From assembly GCA_031261015.1 (NCBI GenBank), contig JAISKG010000181.1, positions 1-8,447 of the forward strand: 8,447 nt of DNA, written 5' to 3'. The translations under genes were made by a program, and so were the position numbers. Under the pieces are notes generated by a model. That model did no database searches. It was not told the DNA's origin and saw nothing but the letters and a program-made list of their open reading frames with translations. Below, piece after piece: positions 1 through 7,979 of the stretch. Source of the stretch: Dysgonamonadaceae bacterium (GTDB taxonomy: Bacteria > Bacteroidota > Bacteroidia > Bacteroidales > Azobacteroidaceae). Numbering within the stretch: position 1 is the first letter of the stretch; every line of letters begins with the position of its first letter.

Positions 1-1503
1 CAAAAAGAAGGTTATACGTTTCAAAGTGAAACCGATACGGAAGTTTTGGTACAACTGATCGAATATGTCAAGAAAAAACAAAAGACGGATTTGGCAACAG
101 CAGTGCAATTAGCCTTGAAGCAAGTCATTGGAGCTTATGCAATTGCAATCGTCGAAAAAGAAAATCCAGACATGATCATTGCTGCCCGCAAAAGCAGCCC
201 ATTAGTGGTCGGTATCGGCGAAGACGAATATTTTCTGGCTTCCGACGCAAGTCCGATTATCGAATATACGAATAAAGTGATTTATTTAAATGATGAGGAA
301 ATTGCAGTAATCCATCGGAATGAGCCGCCGAAAATCGTCAATTTGAATAATATAGAAAAATCGCCACAAGTCATCGAATTGGAAATGAGTTTGAGCGAGC
401 TGGAAAAAGGAGGCTATACGCATTTCATGTTGAAGGAAATTTTTGAGCAACCGCGAACATTGCGCGATTGCATGCGAGGACGCGTCAATGTCGATCACAA
501 TCACGTAACTCTTTCGGGAATCATCGACAACAAAGATAAATTTTTGAATGCAAGAAGGATACTAATTTTAGCTTGCGGCACTTCATGGCATGCCGGTTTG
601 ATCGGAGAATATCTTTTTGAAGAATTTTGCCGGATTCCGGTCGAAGTAGAATATTCTTCCGAATTCCGCTACCGAAATCCGGTGATTCATCCCGACGATG
701 TGGTGATCGCCATTTCTCAATCGGGAGAAACAGCCGATACGCTGGCAGCCATCGAATTAGCGAAAAAAGCCGGTGCGTTCGTTTATGGAATTTGCAACGT
801 GGTGGGATCATCCATTCCTCGCCACACACATTCGGGATCTTATACGCACGTCGGTCCCGAAATCGGAGTTGCTTCGACGAAAGCATTTACTGCTCAAGTA
901 GTTGTATTGATTATGATGGCGCTCAATATTGCGAAAGAAAAACAAACCATCGATACGAAACAGTACAATCATTTGCTGTTGGAACTTAAGAACATCCCGG
1001 AAAAAATCGAAACGATTCTGAAACAAAATGCCGGCATCGAAAATCTCTCGAAAATTTTTACTTATGCGCACAATTTTATTTACATGGGAAGAGGTTATTC
1101 GTATCCAATTGCAATGGAAGGCGCGCTTAAGTTGAAAGAAATTTCGTACATCCATGCAGAAGGTTATCCGGCTGCGGAAATGAAACACGGCCCTATCGCC
1201 TTGATTGATTGTGAAATGCCGGTGGTGGTCATTGCAACAAACGGAACAACTTACGACAAAACGATCAGTAATATTCAGGAAATCAAGGCGCGACACGGAC
1301 GTATCTTGGCGATTATCAATAAAAACGATACGAAAGTCAAAAAAATGGCCGACTACTGCATCGAAATTCCCGAAACGGAAGATTGCCTGTCGCCCCTGCT
1401 TTCGATCATACCGCTTCAATTGCTGTCGTATCACATTGCTGTGCAAAAAGGCCGCGATGTGGATATGCCGCGCAATTTGGCCAAATCGGTCACCGTTGAA
1501 TAA
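1..1503 (+). CDS. glmS: Glutamine--fructose-6-phosphate aminotransferase (isomerizing), 5'-truncated by window edge
   Basis: GlmS makes glucosamine-6-phosphate from fructose-6-phosphate and glutamine in the cytoplasm, the first committed step to UDP-GlcNAc for peptidoglycan and lipopolysaccharide. The reading frame is open from base 1 (Q-K-E-G-Y-T-F, then S-E-T-D-T-E, the end of the glutaminase domain), so 500 residues are visible. The family is about 610 long, so roughly 110 N-terminal residues, including the catalytic Cys1, lie upstream. Numbered within the fragment, the first SIS domain has ACGTS at 191-195 and SQSGETADT at 239-247, which bind the sugar phosphate, then PEIGVASTKAFT at 286-297. 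The second SIS domain carries E380 and H396 (KHGP), matching E. coli E488 and H504 in spacing. The C-terminus ends NLAKSVTVE with the active-site lysine five residues from the end. The TTG at 46 is internal, not a start. pheS follows after 14 bp, suggesting cotranscription. No terminator is seen between them. Confidence 0.97.
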   Translation, partial: QKEGYTFQSETDTEVLVQLIEYVKKKQKTDLATAVQLALKQVIGAYAIAIVEKENPDMIIAARKSSPLVVGIGEDEYFLASDASPIIEYTNKVIYLNDEEIAVIHRNEPPKIVNLNNIEKSPQVIELEMSLSELEKGGYTHFMLKEIFEQPRTLRDCMRGRVNVDHNHVTLSGIIDNKDKFLNARRILILACGTSWHAGLIGEYLFEEFCRIPVEVEYSSEFRYRNPVIHPDDVVIAISQSGETADTLAAIELAKKAGAFVYGICNVVGSSIPRHTHSGSYTHVGPEIGVASTKAFTAQVVVLIMMALNIAKEKQTIDTKQYNHLLLELKNIPEKIETILKQNAGIENLSKIFTYAHNFIYMGRGYSYPIAMEGALKLKEISYIHAEGYPAAEMKHGPIALIDCEMPVVVIATNGTTYDKTISNIQEIKARHGRILAIINKNDTKVKKMADYCIEIPETEDCLSPLLSIIPLQLLSYHIAVQKGRDVDMPRNLAKSVTVE

Positions 1504-1517
1504 AAAAAACAGAAATT

Positions 1518-2537
1518 ATGATCCATAAAATCGACGAATTATCGGCAGATATCAGCCGGTTAAAAGCCAATAACAGTGAAGAATTGGAAGCGTTGCGCAT
1601 CAAATATTTGAGCAAGAAAGGGGAAATTGCCGCTTTGATGAATGATTTCCGCACGGTTGCCGCCGAACACAAACGCGAAATCGGTCAAAGGTTGAATGAA
1701 CTGAAAACAAAGGCGCAAGACAAAATCAACGAATTGAAAGAAAGCGTCGATCGTCCGGCCGCTTCCGAAAGCATTCCGGATTTGACGCGCACATCTTATC
1801 CTTATCACATGGGCACCCGTCATCCGCTTTCGGTCGTGAAGAAAGAAATCTGCGATATTCTCTCGCGTTTGGGCTTCAGTATTGCCGAAGGCCCTGAAAT
1901 TGAGGACGATTGGCATGTTTTTTCTTCCTTGAATTTTGCTGCCGATCATCCGGCGCGCGACATGCAAGACACGTTTTTCGTAATGCACGGCGCCGATATT
2001 TTGCTTCGCACGCACACGTCATCGGTGCAAACGCGGGTGATGGAAAAAACACAACCGCCTATTCGAATTATCTGTCCGGGAAGAGTTTACAGAAATGAAG
2101 CCATTTCGTATCGCGCCCATTGTTTTTTCCATCAAGTAGAAGCGTTGTACATCGACAAAAACGTTTCGTTTGCTGATTTGAAACAAGTTTTGTTGTTTTT
2201 CGCGAAAGAAATGTTCGGTTCAAATACGCAAATTCGCTTGCGCCCGTCGTTTTTTCCGTTTACGGAACCCAGCGCCGAAATGGACATCAGTTGTAATTTG
2301 TGCGGTGGAAAAGGTTGTCCCTTCTGCAAATACACCGGTTGGGTAGAAATTTTGGGCTGCGGTATGGTCGATCCGAACGTGTTGCGTAATTGCGGCATCG
2401 ATCCTGACATTTATTCGGGTTACGCGCTCGGAATGGGGATTGAGCGAATCACGAATTTGAAATACCAAGTGAAAGATTTACGGTTGTTTTCGGAAAACGA
2501 TGTCCGGTTTTTGAGGCAGTTTGAGGCGGCGACATGA
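1518..2537 (+). CDS. pheS: Phenylalanine--tRNA ligase alpha subunit
   Basis: The alpha chain of the alpha2-beta2 enzyme that charges tRNA-Phe; it holds the class II catalytic core. At 339 residues it has the normal length. Residues 1-80 form a charged, helix-rich segment consistent with the N-terminal coiled coil that contacts tRNA. The catalytic domain starts near GTRHPL (99-104, motif 1). GRVYRNE (188-194) is motif 2, the substrate loop FFHQVE lies at 203-208, and GMGIERI (305-311) is motif 3. An insert holds Cys259, 262, 267 and 270 (C-x2-C-x4-C-x2-C), a likely metal knuckle; similar inserts occur in many bacterial PheS proteins. The start is the ATG after an A-rich 14-bp gap behind glmS, without a clear Shine-Dalgarno site. 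The stop overlaps the nth start as ATGA. pheT, the beta subunit, is not in the window, so the subunits are encoded apart here, as I recall for Bacteroidota generally. Confidence 0.97.
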   Translation: MIHKIDELSADISRLKANNSEELEALRIKYLSKKGEIAALMNDFRTVAAEHKREIGQRLNELKTKAQDKINELKESVDRPAASESIPDLTRTSYPYHMGTRHPLSVVKKEICDILSRLGFSIAEGPEIEDDWHVFSSLNFAADHPARDMQDTFFVMHGADILLRTHTSSVQTRVMEKTQPPIRIICPGRVYRNEAISYRAHCFFHQVEALYIDKNVSFADLKQVLLFFAKEMFGSNTQIRLRPSFFPFTEPSAEMDISCNLCGGKGCPFCKYTGWVEILGCGMVDPNVLRNCGIDPDIYSGYALGMGIERITNLKYQVKDLRLFSENDVRFLRQFEAAT

Positions 2538-3178
2538 CAAAAAAAGAACGATACAAAAACGTAATCGCGTGGTTTGAACAAAACCGCCCAATCGCCGAAA
2601 CGGAATTGAAATACAAAGATCCGTTTCAATTGTTGATTGCTGTGATTTTGTCGGCGCAATGTACTGATAAACGAGTGAATATGATCACGCCGGCCTTGTT
2701 TGAAGCCTTCCCGACACCCGAAGTTTTGGCCGCTTCCAATCCGGAATCGGTGTACGAATACATCAAAAGCGTTTCGTATCCGAATAATAAATCGAAACAT
2801 TTGGTGGCGATGGCGAAAACTTTAATTACTAATTATCAAGGAATTGTGCCGGATACAATTGATGAATTAATCAAAATTCCCGGCGTGGGGCGAAAAACGG
2901 CGAACGTGATCGCTTCCGTTGTTTATAAGGTCCCAGCCTTGGCAGTCGATACGCACGTTTTTCGTGTCGCCAACCGCATCGGACTGACCGACAATTCCAA
3001 AACGCCCATGGAAACCGAAAAAGAACTTACCGCACACATTCCCAAGCATTTATGGTCTGTCGCGCATCATTGGTTGATTTTGCATGGCCGTTATGTATGC
3101 GTCGCCCGCAAGCCTCATTGCGAAGCCTGCGGACTTCAACCTTACTGTCAGACTTTTACCTCCGGAAAGGCGGTTTGA
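2534..3178 (+). CDS. nth: Endonuclease III (DNA glycosylase/AP lyase)
   Basis: A base-excision repair enzyme that removes oxidised pyrimidines and nicks the abasic site by beta-elimination. The 214 residues match the family length. [10 protein letters not shown] (40-49) is the conserved N-terminal helix segment. The helix-hairpin-helix motif [11 protein letters not shown] (115-125) contains the catalytic lysine K121, and [12 protein letters not shown] (137-148) contains the catalytic aspartate D139. A C-terminal 4Fe-4S site is complete, with Cys189, 196, 199 and 205 in the exact C-x6-C-x2-C-x5-C spacing, followed by a short tail to residue 214. The ATG overlaps the pheS stop as ATGA, and a GAGG lies 7 nt upstream at 2523-2526, so translation is probably coupled to pheS. 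The 3' end overlaps the convergent gcvT by 23 bp. MutY is unlikely because of the length and the absence of a NUDIX-like C-terminal domain. Confidence 0.96.
   Translation: MTKKERYKNVIAWFEQNRPIAETELKYKDPFQLLIAVILSAQCTDKRVNMITPALFEAFPTPEVLAASNPESVYEYIKSVSYPNNKSKHLVAMAKTLITNYQGIVPDTIDELIKIPGVGRKTANVIASVVYKVPALAVDTHVFRVANRIGLTDNSKTPMETEKELTAHIPKHLWSVAHHWLILHGRYVCVARKPHCEACGLQPYCQTFTSGKAV
3156..3178. other. Tail-to-tail coding overlap of nth and gcvT
   Basis: The nth stop (TGA, 3176-3178) lies inside gcvT and the gcvT stop (TAA on the minus strand, complement of 3156-3158) lies inside nth. The 23 bp therefore encode the last seven residues of nth on one strand and the last six or seven of GcvT on the other. 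I see no GC-rich hairpin with a T-tract around the junction, so transcripts from the two sides may read into each other. Confidence 0.9.
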
Positions 3179-4241
3179 CGACCACTGCTTCAATATTTTT
3201 TTCGCGAATACGAATAAAAATCGGCGTTCCCAAAGTTGCATAATCCACCTTGACATAACCGAAACCGATCGCTTTTTTAGAATAAGGCGACATCGTTCCC
3301 GAAGTTACTTCGCCGATAACTTCACCGGTCTGATTCACAATCTCGTAACCATGACGGGCAATGCCTTTGCTCACCATTTCAAATCCGATCAATTGAGGAG
3401 AAATGCCTTTCGCTTTTTCGGCTTCTAAAATCGGACGAGAAATAAAATTATTTCCTTCGGTGAATTTAGTAATCCAGCCCAAGCCTGCTTGTAAAGGCGA
3501 GGTCGTATCGCTCAATTCGTTGCCATACAAGGGAAAACCGGCTTCCAAACGCAAAGTATCGCGCGCGCCTAAGCCAATGGGTTTGATGCCGAACTCAGCT
3601 CCCGCTTCAAAAATCGCTTTCCAGATTTTTTCTGCGTATTCAGGATAGAAATACAATTCAAATCCACCGCATCCCGTATAACCGGTGTTGGAAATAATCA
3701 CTTGGTCAACGCCGGCTATTTTCCCGGTAACGAATGTATAATAAGGAACTTGAGTCAAATCAATATCGGTCAGTTTTTGCAAGGTTTTCAAAGCCAGCGG
3801 GCCTTGTACTGCTAATTGCGCCATGTTGTCGGAAGCGTTTTCCAATTCAGCGCCTTCGGTATTGTTTTTCACACACCAATTCCAATCTTTTTCCAGGTTA
3901 GCTGCATTCACGACCAACATGTATTTTTCGAGTTCGTAATGGTAAACCAAAAGATCGTCCACAATTCCGCCCTTATCGTTCGGAAAACAAGTGTATTGCA
4001 CTTTTCCAACCGGAACAACAGCCACATCGTTGGAAGTGATTTTTTGAACCAAATCGAAAGCCTTCGGGCCTTTGATCCAAAATTCGCCCATGTGCGAAAC
4101 ATCAAATACACCCACGCCGTTGACAACCGTATTGTGCTCGTCGATAATGCCCGAATATTCAATAGGCATGTCGTAACCGGCAAATTCATGCATCTTAGCG
4201 CTTAAGGCGTGATGAATGTGATTGAAAGGAGTTTTTTTCAT
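3156..4241 (-). CDS. gcvT: Glycine cleavage system T protein (aminomethyltransferase)
   Basis: GcvT transfers the methylene group from aminomethyl-lipoyl H protein to tetrahydrofolate, releasing ammonia, in cytoplasmic glycine breakdown. The chosen ATG gives 361 residues, the usual length, and the family N-terminus ([20 protein letters not shown]). The frame stays open to 4400, but that extension only overlaps the pepT tail and resembles nothing in GcvT. Visible signatures are FDVSHMGEF (46-54), [10 protein letters not shown] (91-100) with the catalytic aspartate D96, NTGYTG (185-190) with Y188, FEL with E195, GLGARD (223-228) with R227, and [10 protein letters not shown] (310-319). From memory, these positions coincide with the Thermotoga folate-site numbering. 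The usual ED of GYTGEDGFE reads CG here (191-192), outside the folate ligands. It is the last gene of the leftward group, 38 bp after pepT, with a promoter candidate of its own. gcvH and gcvP are not in the window, so the system is dispersed. Confidence 0.97.
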   Translation of the reverse strand: MKKTPFNHIHHALSAKMHEFAGYDMPIEYSGIIDEHNTVVNGVGVFDVSHMGEFWIKGPKAFDLVQKITSNDVAVVPVGKVQYTCFPNDKGGIVDDLLVYHYELEKYMLVVNAANLEKDWNWCVKNNTEGAELENASDNMAQLAVQGPLALKTLQKLTDIDLTQVPYYTFVTGKIAGVDQVIISNTGYTGCGGFELYFYPEYAEKIWKAIFEAGAEFGIKPIGLGARDTLRLEAGFPLYGNELSDTTSPLQAGLGWITKFTEGNNFISRPILEAEKAKGISPQLIGFEMVSKGIARHGYEIVNQTGEVIGEVTSGTMSPYSKKAIGFGYVKVDYATLGTPIFIRIREKNIEAVVVKPPFRR

Positions 4242-4263
4242 GATTTGTTTTTTTATTTTGACG

Positions 4264-4294
4264 CAAAGGTACGGATTTTTCAGATAACTGCTAA
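4264..4294 (-). promoter_or_regulatory. Candidate Bacteroidota-type promoter for gcvT
   Basis: On the minus strand TACCTTTG (complement of 4264-4271) fits the Bacteroidota -7 consensus TAnnTTTG exactly. A TTAG (complement of 4291-4294) lies 19 nt upstream, one mismatch from the -33 TTTG. The predicted transcript would start roughly 15-20 nt before the gcvT ATG and have an A-rich, Shine-Dalgarno-free leader. The -33 half lies inside the end of pepT. The -7 match is directly visible; activity is inferred. Confidence 0.55.
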
Positions 4295-5500
4295 CTCCAC
4301 AATTTTCACAATCACCTGCACCGCCTTCTCCATCGACTGAACCGGAACCCACTCGTAGCGTCCATGAAAATTCAGCCCGCCGGCAAAAATATTCGGGCAA
4401 GGCAATCCTTTGAAAGAAAGTTGCGCTCCATCGGTACCGCCGCGAATCGGGCGAACGAGCGGCGTAACACCGGCTTCCTGCATTGCACTTTTCGCCAATT
4501 CGATGATATGTTTCTGCGGTTCAACGATTTCGCGCATGTTGCGGTACTGTTGTTTAATTTCCAATGTAACGGTTCCTGCGGGATAAATTTTATTTAAATA
4601 ATCGGTAATATCCTGAAGTTGCTTTAATCGTTGCTCGAATCTATTCCGGTCGTGATCGCGAATGATATACGACAAAGTCGCTTCTTCGACGGTTCCACCC
4701 ATTCCGGTGAGATGGAAAAATCCTTCGTAGCCTTCAGTATGTTCGGGACGTTCCGTCACGGGAAGCATTCCGGCAAACTGCATGGTTATTAAGCTCGCAT
4801 TAAGCATTTTATTTTTTGCGTAGCCCGGATGCACATTCAACCCTTTGACGGTAATTTTCGTGCTCGCTGCATTGAAATTTTCGTATTCCAATTCGCCGAT
4901 TTCGCCGCCGTCCATCGTGTAAGCCCATTCGCAACCGAAAAGCGCGACATCAAATTTCGAGGCGCCCATACCGATTTCTTCGTCGGGATTGAACGCAATC
5001 CGGATTTTTCCGTGTTTGATTTCCGGATGATCAATCAAGTATTGAACGGCGGTCATAATTTCGGCGATACCGGCTTTATCGTCGGCGCCGAGCAAAGTTG
5101 TTCCATCCGTCACAATCAGATCTTCGCCTGCATGATGCAACAATTCGGGAAACATCTTCGGAGAAAGAACGATATTTTCTTTCTCGTTCAATACAATGTC
5201 TTTGCCATCGTAATTTTTCACGATGCGCGGCTTCACATTTTCGCCGGACATATCGGGGCTGGTATCCAGATGAGCAATGAAACCGATGGTCGGAATTTTT
5301 GCATCGGTATTGGCCGGCAAAGTCGCCATCAAATACGCGTGCTCGTCCAACGAGATTTCTGTCAAGCCCATGGCTTCGCATTCGGCTTTTAGCGCCTGCG
5401 CCAGAAGTATTTGCTTGCCAGTGCTTGGCGTGGTATCGGAGGTTTCGCTCGATTGGGTATCGAAAGAAACGTAGTTTAGGAAACGATTCAGTACTGTCAT
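4280..5500 (-). CDS. pepT: Peptidase T (M20B tripeptide aminopeptidase)
   Basis: A zinc-dependent cytoplasmic enzyme that removes the N-terminal residue from tripeptides, completing peptide turnover and recycling amino acids. The 406 residues match E. coli PepT (about 408). The M20 metal site is complete: H77 and catalytic D79 in [10 protein letters not shown], bridging D140 in LLGADDKAG, the general base and ligand pair E174-E175 in NPDEEIG, D197 in TMDGGEIGE, and H379 in NFHGRYE. The lid/dimerisation domain occupies about 210-320, between the two halves of the catalytic domain. [13 protein letters not shown] (350-362) is a strong PepT signature separating it from DapE and ArgE. There is no signal peptide. 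It starts 24 bp after the upstream nuclease gene, behind an A/T-rich leader without a Shine-Dalgarno site, and I see no convincing promoter in that gap, so it probably belongs to the pfp transcript. gcvT follows 38 bp downstream. Confidence 0.97.
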   Translation of the reverse strand: MTVLNRFLNYVSFDTQSSETSDTTPSTGKQILLAQALKAECEAMGLTEISLDEHAYLMATLPANTDAKIPTIGFIAHLDTSPDMSGENVKPRIVKNYDGKDIVLNEKENIVLSPKMFPELLHHAGEDLIVTDGTTLLGADDKAGIAEIMTAVQYLIDHPEIKHGKIRIAFNPDEEIGMGASKFDVALFGCEWAYTMDGGEIGELEYENFNAASTKITVKGLNVHPGYAKNKMLNASLITMQFAGMLPVTERPEHTEGYEGFFHLTGMGGTVEEATLSYIIRDHDRNRFEQRLKQLQDITDYLNKIYPAGTVTLEIKQQYRNMREIVEPQKHIIELAKSAMQEAGVTPLVRPIRGGTDGAQLSFKGLPCPNIFAGGLNFHGRYEWVPVQSMEKAVQVIVKIVELAVI

Positions 5501-5524
5501 AATATATTAGTTTATTTTTTTGTT

Positions 5525-6211
5525 CTATTCTTCAAACAATTTCTTCAAATCAATTTTCAATCCTTCAAAAATCCCGACCGGCGCCTTCCCTTTCGTATAA
5601 ACCGTTCCGGCATCGTATTTCCCGTTTTCCTGTAACAGAAAAACAGTGAGCGTTTTAGGCGGAGGGTCGATGGTCCAATACTCGCAAACGCCGGACGATT
5701 CGTAGAGGCTGAGTTTTTCGTCCAAATCCCGTTTTCGTGTTGAGGGCGATTGCACTTCCACAATCAAATCGGGCGCGCCGATGCAACCCTTAGCATCCAA
5801 TTTGGACGGATCGCAAATGACACAAATATCCGGTTCAACGCAAGTATCTATTTGATCATCATCGGTTTCGCCGTTTTTCGGCAAACGAACATCAAACGGA
5901 GCATGAAAAACTCGACATTTACCTTTCCGTTTACGAATAAACCACCTGAAGAGAAAAGCCAAATTGAACGATATTTGAGCGTGCAACCTCGAAGGCGCGC
6001 TAAACAAATTGTGCACTACGCCATGGATCAATTCCCTGCGCTGGTAATCCTTCCATCCCAAATAATCGGCATAAGTATAACGACCTGATGCCGTTACATA
6101 GACCGCCAAAGATTCTTTTACGCTCGGCAAGCGCACACAATCCTCTTCCGAATATTCAAGAGTTTCGGCTTTTTCGGCAAGACATCTTCTATTTAATTCT
6201 TCTTCACTCAT
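5525..6211 (-). CDS. Uma2-family (DUF820) PD-(D/E)XK-type putative endonuclease
   Basis: The family has a restriction-endonuclease-like fold, but its biological role is unsettled; it is very abundant in cyanobacteria and scattered in Bacteroidota. The 228 residues carry the family signatures in order: YTYADYLGW (45-53), RRELIHGVV (58-66), [11 protein letters not shown] (71-81), HAPFDVRLP (103-111), then the nuclease core [13 protein letters not shown] (126-138) with D128 and [13 protein letters not shown] (146-158) with E152, then [14 protein letters not shown] (170-183). The acidic residues expected of the active site are present, so it is not evidently dead. About 40 charged residues precede the domain, somewhat longer than I expect for the family; the first internal methionine option is absent, and the ATGA overlap with pfp supports this start. 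There is no signal peptide and no partner antitoxin or methyltransferase nearby. A DNA target and physiological function cannot be given from sequence. Confidence 0.9.
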   Translation of the reverse strand: MSEEELNRRCLAEKAETLEYSEEDCVRLPSVKESLAVYVTASGRYTYADYLGWKDYQRRELIHGVVHNLFSAPSRLHAQISFNLAFLFRWFIRKRKGKCRVFHAPFDVRLPKNGETDDDQIDTCVEPDICVICDPSKLDAKGCIGAPDLIVEVQSPSTRKRDLDEKLSLYESSGVCEYWTIDPPPKTLTVFLLQENGKYDAGTVYTKGKAPVGIFEGLKIDLKKLFEE

Positions 6212-7860
6212 GATTTCTTACACCGCTCAATCTGCAAAGTCTTCGTCGGCTGATCGCACACATCCGAAGGTCCAAAATATTGAATCGGCCCCGGATACAC
6301 ATAATCCGTATTGACCGCCCACGCTTCGCGATTCGCCGCAAAAGTCTTGAACGGCGCACCGTCCAATTTCACTAAGGCTTTCTGAATCACCGGTTTCATT
6401 TCTCCATGACGACGTTCCATATTCATCATCATTGTGATAGGAACACCGCCGGCAATCCATTCGGCTGCAGGCGCAGTTGTGTTGCGAACCGACGACATAT
6501 AGCCGGTTTTACCTTCGCTAATCAATCCGGCTGCCGTATAACCCAATGAGTAACAATAATCTGCATCATAATTGGATGGAGCTGCGCAACGTCCTTCGTA
6601 ACCGAAGAAATGTACCTGAGTAGCAAATTTTCCAACATATTTGCCTTCTTCCGCCCACTCTGCCAAACGATTGCCAACCATTTCGGCCAACAGTTTTTCC
6701 GTTTCGATCAGCGAAACCTGAACGTTGCCGTGCGGGTCGCGATCCAAAGTCAACTGACGGGCAACAGTTTCCGGTAAACTCGCGTAAAGTTCCGAATTTT
6801 CCCTACTTAACTTGCGCTTGATGTATGTGCATTGTTCGCTCTTTTTAATCATCTTAAATTCGGAATCGTGATGCGCCAAAAAGTCGTTCAACTCGGTAAT
6901 AAGGCGTTTCATGGCAGGAACAAATTCAATTAAACCTTCGGGAATCAGCACGGTACCGAAATTATTGCCGTCTTCGGCACGCCGGGCAACTACGCCGGCA
7001 ATGTAATTGATAATATCGTCTAACGATTGATTTTTTGCTTCCACTTCTTCCGAAATAATACAAACATTGGGTTGCACCTGAAGCGCGCATTCCAAAGCGA
7101 TATGCGAAGCCGAACGCCCCATTAACTTAATGAAATGCCAATACTTACGAGCTGAATTACAATCACGTTGAATATTCCCGATCACTTCCGAATACACTTT
7201 GCAAGCAGTATCGAAACCGAAAGAAGTTTCAATCCAATCGTTTTTCAAATCGCCGTCGATGGTTTTCGGGCAACCGATGACTTGCACGCCCGCGCCGATT
7301 TGCGCATAATATTCGGCTAATACACAAGCGTTTGTATTAGAATCATCGCCACCGATAATTACTAAGGCTTTGATGTTCAATTCTTTCAAAATTTCCAAAC
7401 CTTTATCGAATTGCTCTTTCGTTTCCAATTTGGTACGTCCCGAACCAATGATGTCGAAACCGCCGGTATTACGGTATTGGTCGATAATATCGCCGGTTAA
7501 CTCCATGTATTTGTGGTCGATCAATCCGCCGGGACCTAAAATAAAACCATAAAGGCGGCTACCGGGATTCATGTCCTTGATGCCGTCGAAAATTCCGGCA
7601 ATCACGTTGTGGCCGCCCGGAGCTTGTCCACCGGAGAGGATAACTCCCACATTAACAGGCGAATATTGTTTTTTTTCACTTCCTGCTTCAAAAGTAACGA
7701 CCGGCATCCCATACGTATTCGGGAATAATTTCTTGATGTCGTTCTGATCGGCAACCGATTGTGTGGGCGCGCCTTCTTTGATTTTTACAACTCCTTTTAA
7801 TGTTTTCGGGACTTTAGGTTGATACTTCGCCCGTTCTTTTTGTAATGCACTTGTTGTCAT
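6208..7860 (-). CDS. pfp: Diphosphate--fructose-6-phosphate 1-phosphotransferase (PPi-dependent phosphofructokinase)
   Basis: PFP interconverts fructose-6-phosphate and fructose-1,6-bisphosphate reversibly, using pyrophosphate rather than ATP, in the cytoplasm. The 550-residue protein belongs to the long, plant-like class. Substrate-site motifs are [11 protein letters not shown] (75-85), IGGDDSNTN (169-177), CPKTIDGD (197-204) with catalytic D202, and LMGRSASH (246-253). Two residues mark PPi use: D173 in GGDD, where ATP enzymes have glycine (E. coli G104), and K199 in PKTID, where they have glycine (G124). Both crowd out the ATP alpha-phosphate. The frame opens at 7896, but the ATG at 7860 gives the family N-terminus [16 protein letters not shown] and is preferred. 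It heads the leftward group, divergent from prmA. Its stop overlaps the start of the Uma2-family gene as ATGA. No allosteric ATP-PFK features are expected in this class. Confidence 0.97.
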   Translation of the reverse strand: MTTSALQKERAKYQPKVPKTLKGVVKIKEGAPTQSVADQNDIKKLFPNTYGMPVVTFEAGSEKKQYSPVNVGVILSGGQAPGGHNVIAGIFDGIKDMNPGSRLYGFILGPGGLIDHKYMELTGDIIDQYRNTGGFDIIGSGRTKLETKEQFDKGLEILKELNIKALVIIGGDDSNTNACVLAEYYAQIGAGVQVIGCPKTIDGDLKNDWIETSFGFDTACKVYSEVIGNIQRDCNSARKYWHFIKLMGRSASHIALECALQVQPNVCIISEEVEAKNQSLDDIINYIAGVVARRAEDGNNFGTVLIPEGLIEFVPAMKRLITELNDFLAHHDSEFKMIKKSEQCTYIKRKLSRENSELYASLPETVARQLTLDRDPHGNVQVSLIETEKLLAEMVGNRLAEWAEEGKYVGKFATQVHFFGYEGRCAAPSNYDADYCYSLGYTAAGLISEGKTGYMSSVRNTTAPAAEWIAGGVPITMMMNMERRHGEMKPVIQKALVKLDGAPFKTFAANREAWAVNTDYVYPGPIQYFGPSDVCDQPTKTLQIERCKKS

Positions 7861-7893
7861 ATTGTATTGCGTTTTTAGATTCGATAAGGCCGG

Positions 7894-7924
7894 CAAATTT
7901 CGTCATTTTTATTGGGATAAAAAA
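7894..7924 (-). promoter_or_regulatory. Weak candidate promoter for pfp
   Basis: On the minus strand GAAATTTG (complement of 7894-7901) differs from the TAnnTTTG -7 consensus only at its first base. A T-run (complement of 7921-7924) sits 19 nt upstream, where TTTG would be expected. It would give a leader of about 25-30 nt before the pfp ATG. Position and spacing suit a promoter, but A/T-rich DNA makes such matches easy to find. Confidence 0.3.
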
Positions 7925-7945
7925 TAGTATTCCGAAAAAAATTTC

Positions 7946-7953
7946 TACTTTTG
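7946..7953 (+). promoter_or_regulatory. Candidate -7 promoter element for prmA
   Basis: TACTTTTG matches the Bacteroidota -7 consensus TAnnTTTG exactly and lies 26 nt before the prmA ATG. No good -33 TTTG is found at the usual 18-21 nt upstream; only ATAG occurs around 7924-7927. Identification rests on the -7 match and the position. Confidence 0.45.
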
Positions 7954-7979
7954 CCGTCATTGATGCAATCTTTCTGAAT

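Larger units (their letters stand above)
7861..7979. other. Divergent pfp/prmA intergenic region
   Basis: This 119-bp A/T-rich spacer is the only sizeable non-coding stretch in the window. It must hold the start signals of both pfp (leftward) and prmA (rightward); one candidate is listed for each. I see no riboswitch-like structure, strong palindrome or small open frame in it. Confidence 0.8.

Noticed and set aside
46..48. TTG as a possible glmS start
   Set aside because: The same frame continues upstream to base 1 with conserved glutaminase-domain sequence (SETDTE), so the gene simply enters from outside the window.
808..1446. 212-codon open frame antisense to glmS
   Set aside because: The protein has no recognisable domain and low-complexity His/Phe/Arg-rich composition, as expected for the complement of a well-supported gene.
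2292..2327. CxxC...CxxC cluster in pheS as a separate zinc-finger gene or fusion
   Set aside because: The cluster lies inside the catalytic domain of PheS, and such cysteine inserts occur in many bacterial PheS proteins.
3196..3225. Possible hairpin with TTCGCGAA palindrome as a terminator for nth
   Set aside because: The arms are short, no T-tract follows on the correct side, and the bases encode the conserved GcvT C-terminal region.
4242..4400. In-frame 53-residue upstream extension of gcvT
   Set aside because: It overlaps the end of pepT in another frame, has no GcvT-like sequence, and the ATG at 4241 gives the standard N-terminus and length.
4829..5392. 187-codon open frame antisense to pepT
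   Set aside because: It lies wholly within pepT, whose full active site is intact, and its Phe/His/Arg-rich translation looks like a shadow frame.
7861..7896. 12-residue upstream extension of pfp starting at 7896
   Set aside because: The ATG at 7860 begins the recognisable [16 protein letters not shown] family N-terminus; the extension would cover the promoter candidate.
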